From assembly GCA_003506735.1 (NCBI GenBank), contig DNYS01000070.1, positions 2,996 through 24,452 of the forward strand: a stretch of DNA of 21,457 bases, written 5' to 3'. The notes below the pieces were generated by a model. That model was not told the origin of the DNA. It saw only the letters and a list, made by a program, of their open reading frames with translations, and did not search any database. The position numbers were made by a program, and so were the translations under genes. Numbering within the stretch: the stretch's first letter is position 1; each line of letters starts with the position of its first letter. Source of the DNA: Nitrospinota bacterium (GTDB taxonomy: Bacteria; UBA8248). Positions 20,421 through 21,457 of this stretch are shown one piece after another.

Positions 20421-21457
20421 TCACGCGTGCTTTCTTGATTTGAGCTCGGTTTTGCGGAAACGAAAGGCGTCGGGGGTGACTTCGAGGCATTCGCCTTCTT
20501 TGAGAAAATCGATGGCCTGCTCCAGGTTGAAGAGGCGCGGCGGGACGATATGGGCGGTGTTGTCGGAGCCGGCGGCCCGCATATTGGTGAGTTTTTTCTC
20601 TTTCGTAATGTTGATATCCATGTTCTGCTCCCGGCTATTTTCGCCGATGATCATCCCTTCGTATACATTGTCGGTGGGCGCGACGAAGAGGATTCCCCGG
20701 TCCTGGAGGTGTTCGATGGCGTAGCCGGTAACCCTGCCCGCCCGGTCGGCGACGAGGGCGCCGGTGGTCCTGCCGGGAATGTCGCCCGCCCAGGGCTCCC
20801 ACCCACCGAAGATGGCCGTGAAGATTCCAGTGCCCCGCGTGTCGGTCATGAATTCGGTCCGGTATCCGAAAAGGCCTCGGCTCGGGATGCGGAACTCGAG
20901 GCGGGCGCGGCCCTTTCCGTGGTTGACCATTTGGGTCATCTTGCCTTTGCGCTCGCCGAGCTTTTGGGTGACCGCGCCGATATATTCCTCGGGCAGATCG
21001 ATGACGACGTTCTCGACGGGTTCGAGTTTTTTGCCGTTTTCGGAGCGCGTAATGACCTCTGGCGGGCCGACGATAATTTCGAAGCTATCGCGCCGGAGTT
21101 GTTCGATGAGAATGGCCAGCTGGAGGGAGCCCCGGCCCGACAGGCGGAAGGCGTCCGAGGAGTCAGTTTCCGCGACCACGATGGCCGGGTTGTTGAGCGA
21201 TTCCTGAAACAGGCGGCTTCGGATCTGGCGCGAGGTGAGAAATCGACCGCTCCGGCCCGCGAAGGGTGAATCGTTCACCCGGAAGATCATGGTGATGGTC
21301 GGCTCATCGAGGACGATGGGCGGAAGCGGTTTCGGATTTTCGGGGTCGGCAATGGTATCCCCGATTCCGATTTTATCGAAGCCGGCGACGGCGACGATAT
21401 CGCCGGCCCGCGCTTTTGAAATTTCTTTCCGCAGAAGCCCTTCGTAGCCGTAGAGGA
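20421..21457 (-). CDS. typA: ribosome-associated GTPase TypA/BipA, C-terminal part (5' end outside window)
   Basis: The frame is open to the right edge of the window and gives 345 residues, beginning L-Y-G-Y-E-G-L-L-R and ending K-S-R-K-H-A. It lacks the N-terminal GTPase domain, which lies beyond the edge. It covers the end of the beta-barrel domain (A-G-D-I-V-A-V-A-G; I-G-D-T-I), the linker L-D-E-P-T-I-T-M-I-F-R-V-N-D-S-P-F-A-G, domain III (L-S-G-R-G-S-L-Q-L-A-I-L-I-E; G-P-P-E-V-I-T), domain V (G-R-A-R-L-E-F-R-I-P-S-R-G-L-F-G-Y) and the TypA-specific C-terminal domain (N-V-Y-E-G-M-I-I-G-E; L-T-N-M-R-A-A-G-S-D-N; L-E-V-T-P). TypA binds the ribosome at the EF-G site and acts under cold and other stress and in large-subunit assembly. 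An apparent start at 21290 is internal. Confidence 0.95.
   Translation of the reverse strand, partial: LYGYEGLLRKEISKARAGDIVAVAGFDKIGIGDTIADPENPKPLPPIVLDEPTITMIFRVNDSPFAGRSGRFLTSRQIRSRLFQESLNNPAIVVAETDSSDAFRLSGRGSLQLAILIEQLRRDSFEIIVGPPEVITRSENGKKLEPVENVVIDLPEEYIGAVTQKLGERKGKMTQMVNHGKGRARLEFRIPSRGLFGYRTEFMTDTRGTGIFTAIFGGWEPWAGDIPGRTTGALVADRAGRVTGYAIEHLQDRGILFVAPTDNVYEGMIIGENSREQNMDINITKEKKLTNMRAAGSDNTAHIVPPRLFNLEQAIDFLKEGECLEVTPDAFRFRKTELKSRKHA

Noticed and set aside
20550..21269. 239-codon open frame on the plus strand
   Set aside because: Opposite typA, whose conserved motifs account for the sequence.
1..21457. TGA reassigned to Trp or Gly throughout
   Set aside because: TGA ends the first redoxin, the surface protein, one epimerase, the sulfatase and two LLM genes at the expected family lengths.
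1..21457. CRISPR array, tRNA, rRNA or transposase genes
   Set aside because: I found no regularly spaced repeats, no cloverleaf-like sequence and no transposase-like frame.

Overview
The window looks like a piece of a Chloroflexota genome, probably a SAR202 / Dehalococcoidia-type uncultured lineage. This is inference. The grounds are several flavin-dependent LLM-class oxidoreductases side by side, DUF3179 proteins, TlpA-type redoxins, many lipoproteins with a short basic start, an AIAC/VAVAC-type lipobox and a Thr/Pro-rich linker, AAC(3)-like acetyltransferases, a choline-sulfatase-like enzyme and an archaeal-pilin-like surface protein. TGA, TAG and TAA all end genes, so the code is the standard one. 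GTG and TTG starts are common. I saw no tRNA, rRNA, CRISPR array or transposase.

Layout. 1-1089: a degenerate alpha/beta-hydrolase-like ORF and a MITE-like inverted repeat. 1090-2558: two TlpA-like thiol-disulfide proteins, one a lipoprotein and one membrane-anchored. 2567-4813 (-): a 748-residue anchored surface protein with two tandem 212-residue modules. 4937-6610 (+): a tandem pair of AAC(3)-family acetyltransferases. 6607-10564 (-): a five-gene operon (epimerase, Cys-pair lipoprotein, DUF6174 lipoprotein, epimerase, GNAT). 10700-12034 (-) and 12226-13605 (+): divergent DUF3179 lipoprotein paralogues. 13761-15185 (+): a sulfatase. 15201-15358: nested hairpin repeats. 15384-19243 (-): an operon of two LLM oxidoreductases, an alpha/beta hydrolase and a ResA/TlpA-like redoxin. 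19394-20407 (+): a third LLM oxidoreductase, convergent with a partial typA (20421-21457, -). This last part is richer in G/C and may have a different origin.

The best lead is the redoxin at 15384-16067. Its frame is open for 227 codons except for one TGA exactly where the active-site motif should carry its first Cys (W-A-S-W-[TGA]-A-C-R). A perfect 6-bp hairpin with a 5-base loop lies 20 bases after the TGA, as expected of a bacterial SECIS element. I read it as a probable selenoprotein, co-transcribed with flavin oxidoreductases and a hydrolase.

Three other genes between 6.6 and 12.0 kb are broken in ways that look like real lesions or sequence errors: a GNAT gene with an in-frame TAG, a DUF6174 gene with a one-base slip in a G5 run, and a DUF3179 gene with an in-frame TGA at a non-redox position. 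They are the natural counter-argument to the selenoprotein reading, so I report them separately.
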